Source of the DNA: JAVKFY01 sp040223615
GTDB taxonomy: Bacteria; Pseudomonadota; Alphaproteobacteria; GCA-2731375
Assembly (NCBI GenBank): GCA_040223615.1
Contig: JAVKFY010000019.1
Coordinates: forward strand, 13,573-77,572
Length of the DNA: 64,000 bases
Direction: 5' to 3'
A program made the position numbers and the translations under genes. Every line of letters starts with the position of its first letter. Position 1 is the stretch's first letter. Below are positions 8,688-16,292 of the stretch, piece by piece. The notes below the pieces were generated by a model. The model was not told the origin of the DNA. It saw only the letters and a program-made list of their open reading frames with translations, and ran no database searches.

Positions 8688-9604
8688 CAGTGGCCTCCTT
8701 CCGCCAGCGAGAACAGGTCGTCGGGCCGCGCCACCAGGTCGAAACCGAGCTTGCCGCAAACCGCCAGCACCATCAGCGCCAACATGCCGCGCAGTTCCTC
8801 GCCGCGCAGCCGGGCGCCGGCGCGGCTGCCGAGCTGCGCGCCGATCACGCCGCCGGCGAGCAGGATCAGCGCCAGCATCACGTCGACGGTCTGGTTCTGC
8901 CACGACTGCATGAAGGTGACGTTGGCGGTGACGAAAATGATCTGGAACAGCGAGGTGCCGACCACCACCGAAGTCGGCATGCCCAGCAGATAGATCATCG
9001 CCGGCACCATAATGAAGCCGCCGCCGACGCCCATGATCGCCGCCAGCAGGCCGACGAAGGCGCCGATGCTGAGCGGCAGCAGCGCGCTGATGTAAAGCTT
9101 GGAGCGGCGGAAGCGCATCTTGAACGGCAGGCCGTGGAGCCAGTTGTGCTGGTGCAGCTTGCGCCGCGGCGCGGCGCTGTCGCCGCGCCGGCGTATCGCC
9201 TGCACGCTCTCGACCAGCATCAGGCCACCGATGATGCCCAGGAACAGCACGTAGCTGAGCGAGATCACCAGGTCGATCTGGCCGGCGGTGCGCAGCTCGC
9301 GAAACAGGAACACGCCGCCGGTCGAGCCGACGAAGCCGCCAATCAGCAGCACCACGCCCATCTTCAGGTCGACATTGCCGCGTCGCCAGTGCGCCAGTGC
9401 GCCGGAGACCGAGGAGGCGACGATCTGGTTCGCCTCGGTGGCCACCGCGACCGCCGGCGGCACGCCGATGAAGATCAGCAGCGGCGTCATCAAAAAGCCG
9501 CCGCCGACGCCAAACAATCCTGAGAGAAAGCCGACCCCGCCCCCCATCCCCAGCAGCAGGAGGATGTTCGCGGACATCTCGGCGATCGGCAGATAAATCT
9601 GCAT
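8687..9604 (-). CDS. TauE/SafE-family sulfite/sulfoacetate-type exporter
   Basis: A 305-residue polytopic inner-membrane permease of the TauE/SafE (DUF81) family. The two internally repeated halves each contain the glycine signature GVGGGF (32-37 and 192-197), within about eight predicted helices and with a basic cytoplasmic linker around 138-170. Members move sulfur-containing or organic anions, such as sulfite, sulfoacetate or thiosulfate, across the membrane; the substrate here is unknown. It is translationally coupled to the TIGR02186 gene. Remains of a second copy lie immediately upstream (9715-9945). An ArsR-type regulator and TusA nearby suggest sulfur metabolism. Confidence 0.85.
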   Translation of the reverse strand: MQIYLPIAEMSANILLLLGMGGGVGFLSGLFGVGGGFLMTPLLIFIGVPPAVAVATEANQIVASSVSGALAHWRRGNVDLKMGVVLLIGGFVGSTGGVFLFRELRTAGQIDLVISLSYVLFLGIIGGLMLVESVQAIRRRGDSAAPRRKLHQHNWLHGLPFKMRFRRSKLYISALLPLSIGAFVGLLAAIMGVGGGFIMVPAMIYLLGMPTSVVVGTSLFQIIFVTANVTFMQSWQNQTVDVMLALILLAGGVIGAQLGSRAGARLRGEELRGMLALMVLAVCGKLGFDLVARPDDLFSLAEGGH

Positions 9605-9714
9605 ACGCTAGGCGTGACGCGCCCTTAACGGCTTGATTCGCCACCCCCGATCGGGCGGTTCGAAGGCCGGCATCTTGCGTCGCGGCCTTGCGGGGGTCAA
9701 CGCCGCACAGTCGA

Positions 9715-9945
9715 TCAATGCAATAGGGGCTCCAGGCTGTAGACGTCGCCGGGGTGGGTGAACAGCGAGATGCCGGTCACCACCGCGGTCGGCATGCCCA
9801 GCAGGTAGATCATTGCCGGCACCAGGACGAAGCCGACGCCAGCCCTCGTCCCCGCAGCAGGAAGATGTTGGCGGACATCTCGGTGATCGGCAGCTAGATC
9901 TGCATGCGCTAGGCGTGGCGCGCCTTCGACGGCTGGACCGGCCAA
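9715..9945 (-). pseudogene. Decayed, internally deleted second TauE/SafE copy
   Basis: On the minus strand this stretch encodes VPAMIYLLGMPTAVVTGISL, nearly the same as residues 200-219 of the intact permease. The DNA before it (about 9850-9940) matches the permease start region, including the sequence around its start codon and the 5' leader (GCTAGGCGTG..CGCGCC), though the counterpart start region now carries a stop (CTAGATC). So the 5' end and a middle block of a duplicate were fused by an internal deletion and frame-shifted. No functional product is expected. Confidence 0.7.
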
Positions 9946-10051
9946 TCGGTTCGAATGACGGCATGTTGCGCCGCCACCCGAGACCGTTCAACGCACGTCA
10001 TGTCACGGCAGGTATGCGAGCGGCGGCGACCCGGCGCCGCTCGATCGCCGC

Positions 10052-10375
10052 TCAGCGGCCGTTTGCGACCTGTCGCGAGCCGGCGTTGCCGTAGTAGCCC
10101 TGCAAGGTCTGCAGCATGGTCAGGCACTCGTCGCCGTGCAGCGAATAGAAGATATTCTGTGCCGCGCGGCGCGTCTGCACCAACCGGTCCCGCCTGAGCC
10201 GCGCGAGGTGCTGCGACAAGGCGGACTGAGAGATGCCGATAAGGCGCTCCAGTTCGCCGACCGTCTTCTCACCATTCGCCAGATAGCAAAGGATCATCAG
10301 GCGGCGTTCGTTGCCCATCGATTTAAGCAATGTCGCCGCACGCGGTGCGTTGGGTCTGAACTTCTCTACATCCAT
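10052..10375 (-). CDS. ArsR-family regulator, BigR/SqrR-like
   Basis: A 107-residue winged-helix repressor. The HTH region is VGELERLIGISQSALSQHLARLRRDRLVQ (about 39-67). The N-terminal NERRLMILC places C30 where the persulfide-sensing BigR/SqrR/YgaV group has its first cysteine. The second cysteine here is C84, 54 residues on, closer than the roughly 66 known for SqrR, so a disulfide/tetrasulfide switch is possible but not assured. Proteins of this group repress sulfide oxidation and sulfur-anion export genes; a TauE/SafE permease remnant and an intact permease lie downstream on the same strand. Divergent from tusA. Confidence 0.8.
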   Translation of the reverse strand: MDVEKFRPNAPRAATLLKSMGNERRLMILCYLANGEKTVGELERLIGISQSALSQHLARLRRDRLVQTRRAAQNIFYSLHGDECLTMLQTLQGYYGNAGSRQVANGR

Positions 10376-10734
10376 TCTCGTTGCGCCTACTCACACAAAC
10401 ATTCTCAGTCGCAACGACCCCCCAGGTGAAGCGCGCGCAATATAAACGGCTATGCGGGCGCCGTATAGGGGCAGAAATAGGGCACTTTGTCGTACCGTCA
10501 AGAGCGCCTTTCGAACGCCCGAAGCGAAGGCGCGCGACGCTGGATCCCTCTACAGGCAAGGCAATGGCGTTATTTCGACGAAAACGAATATATCAACCGA
10601 CGGGAATGCTCAGCGATCGGCACGACGCTGCCGAGCCGCGGCGTAACGCCGCGCCGGGCGCAAAATTGGCGACGCGGCAGGCACTTGATTCGGCGCGGCT
10701 GGCGCGACGGTTCGGCCGGGTTTAAGACTGGCGC
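10376..10734. other. Intergenic region between divergent arsR-like and tusA genes
   Basis: This 359-bp stretch holds no gene I can support: the short open frames in it lack ribosome sites and family features. It is less GC-rich than its surroundings near 10376-10490 and 10560-10610 and must contain both divergent promoters. No clear operator palindrome was recognised. Confidence 0.6.
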
Positions 10735-10977
10735 ATGACCCATGAGCTCGACACCTCCGGCCTGCGCTGCCCGTTGCCTGTCCTGCGCGCGCGCAAGCGG
10801 CTGCTGGCCGAGGTGGCGCCGGGTGAACTGCTGCGGGTGCGGGCGACCGACCCGGCGGCGCCGAACGACTTGCGCGCCTTCTGCGAGGCCGGCGGCCACG
10901 AGCTGATCGACAGCCACACCGAAGCGGGCGCCGACGGGCCGGTCTTCGTGCTGACCATCCGCCGCGCCGCCGACTGA
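10735..10977 (+). CDS. tusA: TusA/SirA-family sulfur-carrier protein
   Basis: An 80-residue cytosolic protein with the family hallmark CPLPVLRARKRL, in which the first Cys (residue 12) carries the persulfide and the CPxP motif starts the first helix. TusA proteins hand sulfur to tRNA thiolation, molybdenum cofactor synthesis or oxidative sulfur metabolism. The length is normal. It lies near an ArsR/BigR-like regulator and a TauE/SafE permease, which fits a sulfur-handling locus, but the general role in tRNA modification cannot be excluded. Confidence 0.85.
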   Translation: MTHELDTSGLRCPLPVLRARKRLLAEVAPGELLRVRATDPAAPNDLRAFCEAGGHELIDSHTEAGADGPVFVLTIRRAAD

Positions 10978-11046
10978 ACCGTCGCCAGCCGCCTGCCCGC
11001 AGCTATACTGCCGCCAGCAAACGGAACCCAAGCGGAGTACACGCAG

Positions 11047-11268
11047 ATGGCGGAAGTCGCAGTGAAGTCGGAGATCAACGGCAAGGTGTGGAAGATCGAA
11101 GCCGGTGCCGGCGCCACGGTCGCGGAGGAAGACACCATCCTGATCCTGGAATCGATGAAGATGGAGATCCCGGTCACCGCCCCGCAGGCCGGCGCGGTCC
11201 AGCGCATCGTCGTCGCCGAGGGCGACACCGTGGAGGAAGACCAGGTCGTCGCCTACATGGAGGTCTGA
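11047..11268 (+). CDS. Stand-alone biotin carboxyl carrier domain protein
   Basis: A 73-residue biotinyl-lipoyl domain with the biotinylation motif ESMKME (Lys at residue 37) in the middle and paired glycine turns on either side. Free-standing domains of this size serve as carboxyl carriers for acyl-CoA or urea-type carboxylases whose catalytic subunits are encoded elsewhere; no carboxylase is in the window, so the partner is unknown. The start follows a purine-rich GCGGAG 9 nt upstream. Confidence 0.85.
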   Translation: MAEVAVKSEINGKVWKIEAGAGATVAEEDTILILESMKMEIPVTAPQAGAVQRIVVAEGDTVEEDQVVAYMEV

Positions 11269-11278
11269 CCTCGCGGCC

Positions 11279-11464
11279 TCAGTCGTCGACGTGCTCGGGC
11301 TTGCCCTTGCGGCTGGTCGACGCGAAATCCTCCAGCTCGTCCTCGCTCATCGAGTCGTACATCTCCCGCGCGGCACCCTCGAGCTTCGACTTCGGGGTGT
11401 CGCCGCGCTTGGCGGACAGGGCCGCGCCGGCGGCCTTCTGCTGGGCTTTCGACTTCGCAGGCAT
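11279..11464 (-). CDS. Small DUF3008-family protein
   Basis: A 61-residue, highly charged protein with the typical DUF3008 pattern: MPAKSKAQQKAAGAALSAKR at the start, a middle DSMSEDELEDFASTSR and the end KGKPEH. The family is widespread in proteobacteria, is often stationary-phase or stress linked, and has no established activity. GAGGAG-like purines precede the ATG. It converges with the biotin carrier gene across 10 bp. Confidence 0.85.
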   Translation of the reverse strand: MPAKSKAQQKAAGAALSAKRGDTPKSKLEGAAREMYDSMSEDELEDFASTSRKGKPEHVDD

Positions 11465-11477
11465 TGTCTTGCTCCTC

Positions 11478-11765
11478 TTAGCCGGTGCGTATCCCGCTTT
11501 CTCGGAATCGGCACCAGCTCGCTAAACATGGAACGCCGACGGTATGGCGCGGCGGCGCGTCACCGGGCACTTCGTCCGGCACCGTCGGGGGCTCTTCGAT
11601 CGGCTGGTCGTCGGGAATGCCGGGCGGCACCTCGGCCGGGGCCGGCGGCTCGCGCACCGGCGCTTCGTCCGGCTGTCCCGGCGGGCGCTCGATCGGCGGC
11701 CGGCGCGGCACCTCGCCGGGCGGTGGATCGCGGTCGGGGCCGGGATCGGGTGTAGAAAGCCGCAT
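11478..11765 (-). CDS. Proline-rich small hypothetical protein
   Basis: A 95-residue protein of Pro/Glu/Asp-rich repeats (PPGEVPRRPPIERPPGQPDE and similar) predicted to be disordered. Similar short Pro-rich proteins occur in many proteobacteria without known function. GAGGAA lies 9 nt before the ATG at 11765. The last 20 or so residues (CLASWCRFRES) change character and are encoded by a small dispersed repeat (11487-11536), so the original C-terminus may have been altered by its insertion. Confidence 0.5.
   Translation of the reverse strand: MRLSTPDPGPDRDPPPGEVPRRPPIERPPGQPDEAPVREPPAPAEVPPGIPDDQPIEEPPTVPDEVPGDAPPRHTVGVPCLASWCRFRESGIRTG
11487..11536. repeat. Small dispersed repeat, copy A
   Basis: About 50 bp similar to 45241-45288: both contain CGCTTTC..CGGAA.CGGCACC followed by AAACATG.AACGC. 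The copy at 45 kb can fold GTTCCGC-TTTC-GCGGAAC. This copy forms the 3' end of the Pro-rich gene. Confidence 0.5.
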
Positions 11766-11824
11766 CGCAAATTCCTCGATTGTTCTGAGCGAGGAACGGC
11801 CGGGCGGCCGGCTCGGTTCCCGAC

Positions 11825-12370
11825 TCAGTCGGCGAGCAGCGCTTCCAGCTTCGGGCGGTAGTGCGCCAGGTCGGGGGTGAGCACGCCCGGCACCTTGGCC
11901 GCCTCGTCCCACGAGCGCAGGCGCACCGCGTCGCGATAGTGCGGGTTGGCACGAAACGCCTCGCACTCGGCCTCGCTCATCGGCCCGCCCTGAAGCGCAA
12001 GACTGCGGACCGAGCCTGGCGACAGGCGGTCGAAATAGCCGGCCGAGGTCGCGCACAGGTACCGCTTGGCGGCGACGTGCAGCCGGATCGGCTCGACGAC
12101 CTCCGGTCCGAAGTGCGGTGCCAGGTAGTCGGCCGCCGCTTCCTCGTGCTGGCCGTCGACACCACGGTTGGCGGCATCATGGCCGTGTGCGTGCAGGAAG
12201 TGGCCGACGTCGTGCAGCAGCGCGGCCACCACCAGCGCGTCGTCGGCGTCGGCACGCTCGGCCGCGACCGCGGTCTGCAGCATGTGCGCGGTCTGCGACA
12301 CCGCCTCCTCGCTGTAGGCGCGTTCGCCATACCGGCCGAAGATCTGGAACAGCTCGTCGATGACGCTCAT
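11825..12370 (-). CDS. PhnZ/TmpB-type HD-domain mixed-valence di-iron oxygenase
   Basis: A 181-residue cytosolic HD-superfamily enzyme that matches PhnZ motif by motif: Y19 and E22 in YSEEAVSQ, H29, the HD pair H53-D54 with H57 (LLHDVGH), H75, H98 in HVAAKRYL and D155 in RSWDE. These correspond to the iron ligands and substrate lid residues of PhnZ. PhnZ cleaves the C-P bond of (R)-2-amino-1-hydroxyethylphosphonate to glycine and phosphate; TmpB does the same to the trimethyl analogue, giving glycine betaine. It sits 57 bp after soxG at the end of the sarcosine-oxidase operon. GGAG precedes the ATG at 12370. Substrate methylation state is not known. Confidence 0.85.
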   Translation of the reverse strand: MSVIDELFQIFGRYGERAYSEEAVSQTAHMLQTAVAAERADADDALVVAALLHDVGHFLHAHGHDAANRGVDGQHEEAAADYLAPHFGPEVVEPIRLHVAAKRYLCATSAGYFDRLSPGSVRSLALQGGPMSEAECEAFRANPHYRDAVRLRSWDEAAKVPGVLTPDLAHYRPKLEALLAD

Positions 12371-12427
12371 GGTCCGCTCCGGTGTTTCCATCGTCGCGCG
12401 CACCGTAGCCAGCGCCGATGTCACATT

Positions 12428-12982
12428 CTACCTGGATGAACCGCCGGATTGGTCGAGCCCGGCGACCGCATAGCCGAACTCGGCGGCCGCATCGGCCAGC
12501 CACTGCCACAGGTACACGGCGTAGGAGCGGCCGACATAAAGCTCGAAGCGGTCGGTATCGGTCCGGTGCAGCAGGGCCGAGGTCAGCGCCACCTTGCTCT
12601 GCGCGCAGCCGTCGACCGGGAAGGCGCTCTCGTCGAAATCCAGGCCGCAAGCCTTGGCCAGCAGGTCGACGGCATCGTCGCCGGCGACGGTGATCACGGT
12701 GCGGGCGTGACTGACGTCTACGGCGACGGCATCGCCCAGCGCGGCCCGGTCGACGTCGCCGACCAGCAGCCATTCGTCCGGGCCGAGCCAGAACGCGCGC
12801 GGGTTGTCGCCGGCAACGGTGTTGGGGTCGCGCGGCAGGTCGAGGTCGGCCGGCGGATCGCCGCGCACCACGAGCATCGCGGCCGGCGTCGCCCAGCCCA
12901 GCCGCAGCGGCGCGTCGGTCTCGCCGATCCGGGCGGCCAACCCGAGGCGGGCCAGCGGCGACAGGCGGGTTGCCTCAGCCAT
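12428..12982 (-). CDS. soxG: Sarcosine oxidase, gamma subunit
   Basis: A 184-residue subunit of heterotetrameric sarcosine oxidase with the SoxG features AFWLGPDEWLLVG, DVSHARTVITVAG and a C-terminal YLWQWLADAA segment. The gamma subunit has a folate-binding-like fold and no cofactor of its own, and stabilises the complex. The start at 12982 overlaps the soxA stop by 8 bp, indicating translational coupling. It is followed by the PhnZ-like gene. Confidence 0.9.
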   Translation of the reverse strand: MAEATRLSPLARLGLAARIGETDAPLRLGWATPAAMLVVRGDPPADLDLPRDPNTVAGDNPRAFWLGPDEWLLVGDVDRAALGDAVAVDVSHARTVITVAGDDAVDLLAKACGLDFDESAFPVDGCAQSKVALTSALLHRTDTDRFELYVGRSYAVYLWQWLADAAAEFGYAVAGLDQSGGSSR

Positions 12983-15896
12983 CGGCGGCCTCCGGATCGA
13001 AGAATTTCGGCGGCCCGACAATCGCCGGCACGAAGCGGCCGTCGAAGGCGATGTTCACCTGCTCGCCGTGACGCTCGCGTCCGCGCCGCACCATCGCCAG
13101 GCAGATGCGCCGGTTCAGGGTCGGGCTGTGATAGCTCGACGTGACGTGGCCCTGGCTCGGCGCCGGCACCCGGTTCACCGTCGCGGCGACCAGCTGCGCG
13201 CCTTCCGGCACGCGGGCGCGCGGATCGCGTGTGGTCAGGCCGACGAGTTGCAGGCGGTCGGCGGCCGACGTATGCGGCCGGCTGAGCGAACGCTTGCCGA
13301 CAAAGTCCTTGGTCTTGCTGACCAGGCCCTCGTAGCCCAGGTCGATCGGCGTCACCGTGCCGTCGGTCTCCTGCCCGACCATGATGAAGCCGACCTCGGC
13401 GCGCAGCAGGTGCATGGCGTCGGTGCCGAAGGGCGTCAGGCCATAGGCCGCGCCGACCCGCATCGCCGCCTCCCATAGCGCCAGGCCGTGGTCGGCGGCG
13501 ACGTTGATCTCGTAGCTCGGGCCGCCGGTGAACGAGACCCGGAACACCCGCGCCGGCAGTCCGGCGACGGTCGCCTCGGCATGCGCCATGTGCGCCAGGT
13601 CGGGGTCGAGGTCGGGCGCCAGCTCGGCCAGGATGGCGCTGGCCAGCGGCCCGGCGATGGTCGCCACCGCCCATTGCTCGGTGACCGACGTGCACCAGAC
13701 CTTCAGGTCCGGCCATTCGGTCTGCAGGAACTCCTCCAGCCAGCCGAGCACGCGCGCGGCGTTGCCCGACGTGGTGGTCATGTGGAAGTGGTCTGGGCTG
13801 AGGCGGCTGGTGACGCCGTCGTCGAACACCATGCCCTGCTCGTCCAGCATCAGGCCGTAGCGGCAGCGGCCGGGCGCCAGCTTGAGCCAGCCGTTGGTGT
13901 AGATGCGGTTCAGGAACTCGGCCGCGTCCGGCCCCTGGATGTCGATCTTGCCGAGCGTCGAGGCGTCGAGCATGCCGGCACGCTCGCGAACGCCGCGCAC
14001 TTCGCGCGCCACCGCACGTTCCAGATCCTCGCCTGGCTGGATGTAGGCGCGCGGGCGCAGCCACTGGCCGACCGGCTCGAAGGTGGCGCCGGCCTGCACG
14101 TGCCAGCTCTGCATCGGTGTCTCGCGCACCGGATCGAGCAGCGCGCCGAGATCGCGGCCGGCGATGGCGCCGAAGGTGACCGGCACGTAGGGCGGGCGCG
14201 CGGTGGTCAGGCCGACGGCCTCGGCGTTCTGCCCCTGCGCCACGGCGACGGCGGCGGCGACGTTGAGGTTGCCGAGCTTGCCCTGGTCGGTGCCCATGCC
14301 GGCCGTGGTGTAGCGCTTCACGTGTTCGATCGAGCGGAAGCCCTCGCGGTTCGCCAGGTCGAGATCGGCGGCGGTGACGTCATTCTGCAGGTCGACGAAG
14401 CTGGCCTTGGCATCGCCGGCGACGAACCAGTCGGACAGCGGCGGGCTGGTCTCCGGCGCGGGCGCGGCTTGCGGCCGGCGGCGTTCGCGGCCGCGACGGC
14501 GCTTGCCGGCATCGGCGGCGGCCTGGTAGCCGGCATCGAAGCCCTGGTTCAGACAGGTGTCCAGGGTCTCAGCCCCGTTGCAGGCGCCGGCGGCAGCGAT
14601 CTCGGTGGTGGCGGCGGCGGAGCGCAGCAGGTGCACGTTCGGCTGCCAGCCGCCGGACACCGCCAGCAGGTCGCACTGAACTGGTTGCGGCAGGCCGCCG
14701 ACGCCATCCTCCAGCCGTCGCACCTCGACCTCGCGCAAGCCCTTGCGGCCGGTCGTGCCGATCACCGCCTCGCCGGACAGGACCCGGATGCCGCGTTCGC
14801 GCAAGGCCGCGCCGGCGACGCTGCCCGACGGACGCAGGTCGACCACGCCGGCGACCGCGATGCCGCCATCGGCCAGCTCCAGCGCGGCGGCGTAGGCACT
14901 GTCGTTGTTGGTGAACAGCACCGCCTTCTCTCCGGCCCGCACCGCGTAGCGGTTGAGGTAGGTGCGCGCGGCGCCGGCCAGCATCACGCCGGGGCGGTCG
15001 TTGCCGGGGAAGACCAGCGGACGTTCCACGGCGCCGGCCGCCAGCACGATGCGCTTGGCGCGAACTTGCCAGAGGCGTTGCCGGGACTGGTTGTCGTCGA
15101 GCCGGCCGAGGTGGTCGCCCAGGCGCTCGTGCAGGATGGCCCAGCCGTGATCCTGGATGCCGACGACGGCGGTGCGCGGCAGCAGGCGCACGGTCTCGGC
15201 CTCGACCAGTTCGGTCACCGCCGCCGCAACCCAGTCGGACGCCGGTACACCGTCGATCTCCGCCGGCTGGCTCAGCAGCATGCCGCCGAACAGGTTGTCG
15301 ATGTCGGCCAGGATCACCCGCGCCTTGCAGCGCGCGGCCGCCAGGGCCGCGGCCAGCCCGGCCGGCCCGCCGCCGATCACCAGCACGTCGGCATGCGCGA
15401 AACGCTTGTCGTAGCGGTCGGGGTCGCCAGTCGGCGGCGCCTTGCCCAGCCCGGCGACGCGGCGGATCGCGGCTTCGTAGAGCGGCCACGCCTTCGCCGG
15501 CCACATGAAGGTCTTGTAGTAGAAGCCGGCCGGAAACAGCGGCCCCAGCACGTCGTTGACCGCGCCGGCGTCCCAGGCCAGCGACGGCCAGCGGTTCTGG
15601 CTGGCGGCGGTCAGACCATCGTAGAGCTCGGCGACGGTGGCGCGCGTGTTGGGTTCGGTCGTCGCGCCCTCGCGCAGTTGCACCAGCGCGTTCGGCTCCT
15701 CCACGCCGGCGGTGAAGATGCCGCGCGGGCGGTGATACTTGAAGCTGCGCCCGACCAGCCGCACGCCGTTGGCCAGCAGAGCCGAGGCCAGCGTATCGCC
15801 GGGGTGGCCCTCGTAGTTCACCTCGTCGAAGGTGAAGCGAAATGAACGCCCCCGGTCGATCAAGCCGCCGGCCTCGTTGCGGAAGGGCTGACTCAC
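12975..15896 (-). CDS. soxA: Sarcosine oxidase, alpha subunit
   Basis: A 973-residue subunit. The N-terminal ferredoxin-like domain (about 15-95) is followed by an FAD/NAD-binding region with GGGPAG at 175-180, and the C-terminal third (from about 590) is a GcvT-like tetrahydrofolate-binding domain that captures the released formaldehyde as 5,10-methylene-THF. The complex oxidises sarcosine to glycine with O2. Gene order soxB-soxD-soxA-soxG is the classic one; the start overlaps soxD by 4 bp (ATGA). Length is normal for the family. An equally long antisense frame exists but is an artefact of GC content. Confidence 0.95.
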   Translation of the reverse strand: MSQPFRNEAGGLIDRGRSFRFTFDEVNYEGHPGDTLASALLANGVRLVGRSFKYHRPRGIFTAGVEEPNALVQLREGATTEPNTRATVAELYDGLTAASQNRWPSLAWDAGAVNDVLGPLFPAGFYYKTFMWPAKAWPLYEAAIRRVAGLGKAPPTGDPDRYDKRFAHADVLVIGGGPAGLAAALAAARCKARVILADIDNLFGGMLLSQPAEIDGVPASDWVAAAVTELVEAETVRLLPRTAVVGIQDHGWAILHERLGDHLGRLDDNQSRQRLWQVRAKRIVLAAGAVERPLVFPGNDRPGVMLAGAARTYLNRYAVRAGEKAVLFTNNDSAYAAALELADGGIAVAGVVDLRPSGSVAGAALRERGIRVLSGEAVIGTTGRKGLREVEVRRLEDGVGGLPQPVQCDLLAVSGGWQPNVHLLRSAAATTEIAAAGACNGAETLDTCLNQGFDAGYQAAADAGKRRRGRERRRPQAAPAPETSPPLSDWFVAGDAKASFVDLQNDVTAADLDLANREGFRSIEHVKRYTTAGMGTDQGKLGNLNVAAAVAVAQGQNAEAVGLTTARPPYVPVTFGAIAGRDLGALLDPVRETPMQSWHVQAGATFEPVGQWLRPRAYIQPGEDLERAVAREVRGVRERAGMLDASTLGKIDIQGPDAAEFLNRIYTNGWLKLAPGRCRYGLMLDEQGMVFDDGVTSRLSPDHFHMTTTSGNAARVLGWLEEFLQTEWPDLKVWCTSVTEQWAVATIAGPLASAILAELAPDLDPDLAHMAHAEATVAGLPARVFRVSFTGGPSYEINVAADHGLALWEAAMRVGAAYGLTPFGTDAMHLLRAEVGFIMVGQETDGTVTPIDLGYEGLVSKTKDFVGKRSLSRPHTSAADRLQLVGLTTRDPRARVPEGAQLVAATVNRVPAPSQGHVTSSYHSPTLNRRICLAMVRRGRERHGEQVNIAFDGRFVPAIVGPPKFFDPEAADG

Positions 15897-16159
15897 GGCT
15901 TCTCGCCGGGCTTGTATACCGCGAGGATCCGGTGGCTCACGGTATCGCGCAGCACGTTGAACCAGCGCCGGCAGCCGTGGCCGTGCACCCAGCGCTCGGC
16001 GTGCTCGCCCTTCGGGTTCTTGCGCATGAAGACGTAGTCGGCCCAGGCCGCGTCATCGAGCGCCGCCGGATCGGCCGGCCGCACGACATGCGCCTCGCCG
16101 CCGGCGGCGAACTCGCTCTCGGGCCTGGGGCCGCACCACGGGCATTCGATCAGCAGCAT
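15893..16159 (-). CDS. soxD: Sarcosine oxidase, delta subunit
   Basis: An 88-residue zinc-binding subunit. C6, C9, H59 and C63 fall at the positions that ligate zinc in known SoxD proteins (CPWC near the start, WVHGHGC later). It stabilises the heterotetramer. It shares an ATGA overlap with soxA. The 133 bp separating it from soxB hold a palindromic repeat (16179-16272), unusual inside this otherwise tightly packed operon. Confidence 0.9.
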   Translation of the reverse strand: MLLIECPWCGPRPESEFAAGGEAHVVRPADPAALDDAAWADYVFMRKNPKGEHAERWVHGHGCRRWFNVLRDTVSHRILAVYKPGEKP

Positions 16160-16178
16160 GGCGCGCCCCGAGCTTCAT

Positions 16179-16272
16179 CGTCATGCCGGCCTTGAGCCGG
16201 CATCCACGGGCCGATGCCGATCGGGTTGCCGGCACTGGATCCCGGGTCGGCCTGTGGCCGCCCGGGATGACG
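16179..16272. repeat. Palindromic intergenic repeat, family 1 (between soxB and soxD)
   Basis: The ends GTCATGCCGG and CCCGGGATGAC are inverted, and the inside folds as TGCCGGC-cttga-GCCGGCA plus a second hairpin with CCCGGG arms. Related copies lie at 19543-19624, 20483-20576 and 33747-33838, all between genes. Confidence 0.7.
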
Positions 16273-16292
16273 AGCTAGGGGAGTGAAAGTCA

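Noticed and set aside
11522..11770. An 82-codon minus-strand frame overlapping the Pro-rich gene
   Set aside because: Arg/Pro/Ser shadow composition; the other frame has GAGGAA and a regular Pro-Glu repeat.
13488..15845. A 785-codon plus-strand open frame opposite soxA
   Set aside because: It has no recognisable domain, has an Arg/His/Gly/Ala-biased shadow composition, and lies wholly antisense to a textbook soxA.
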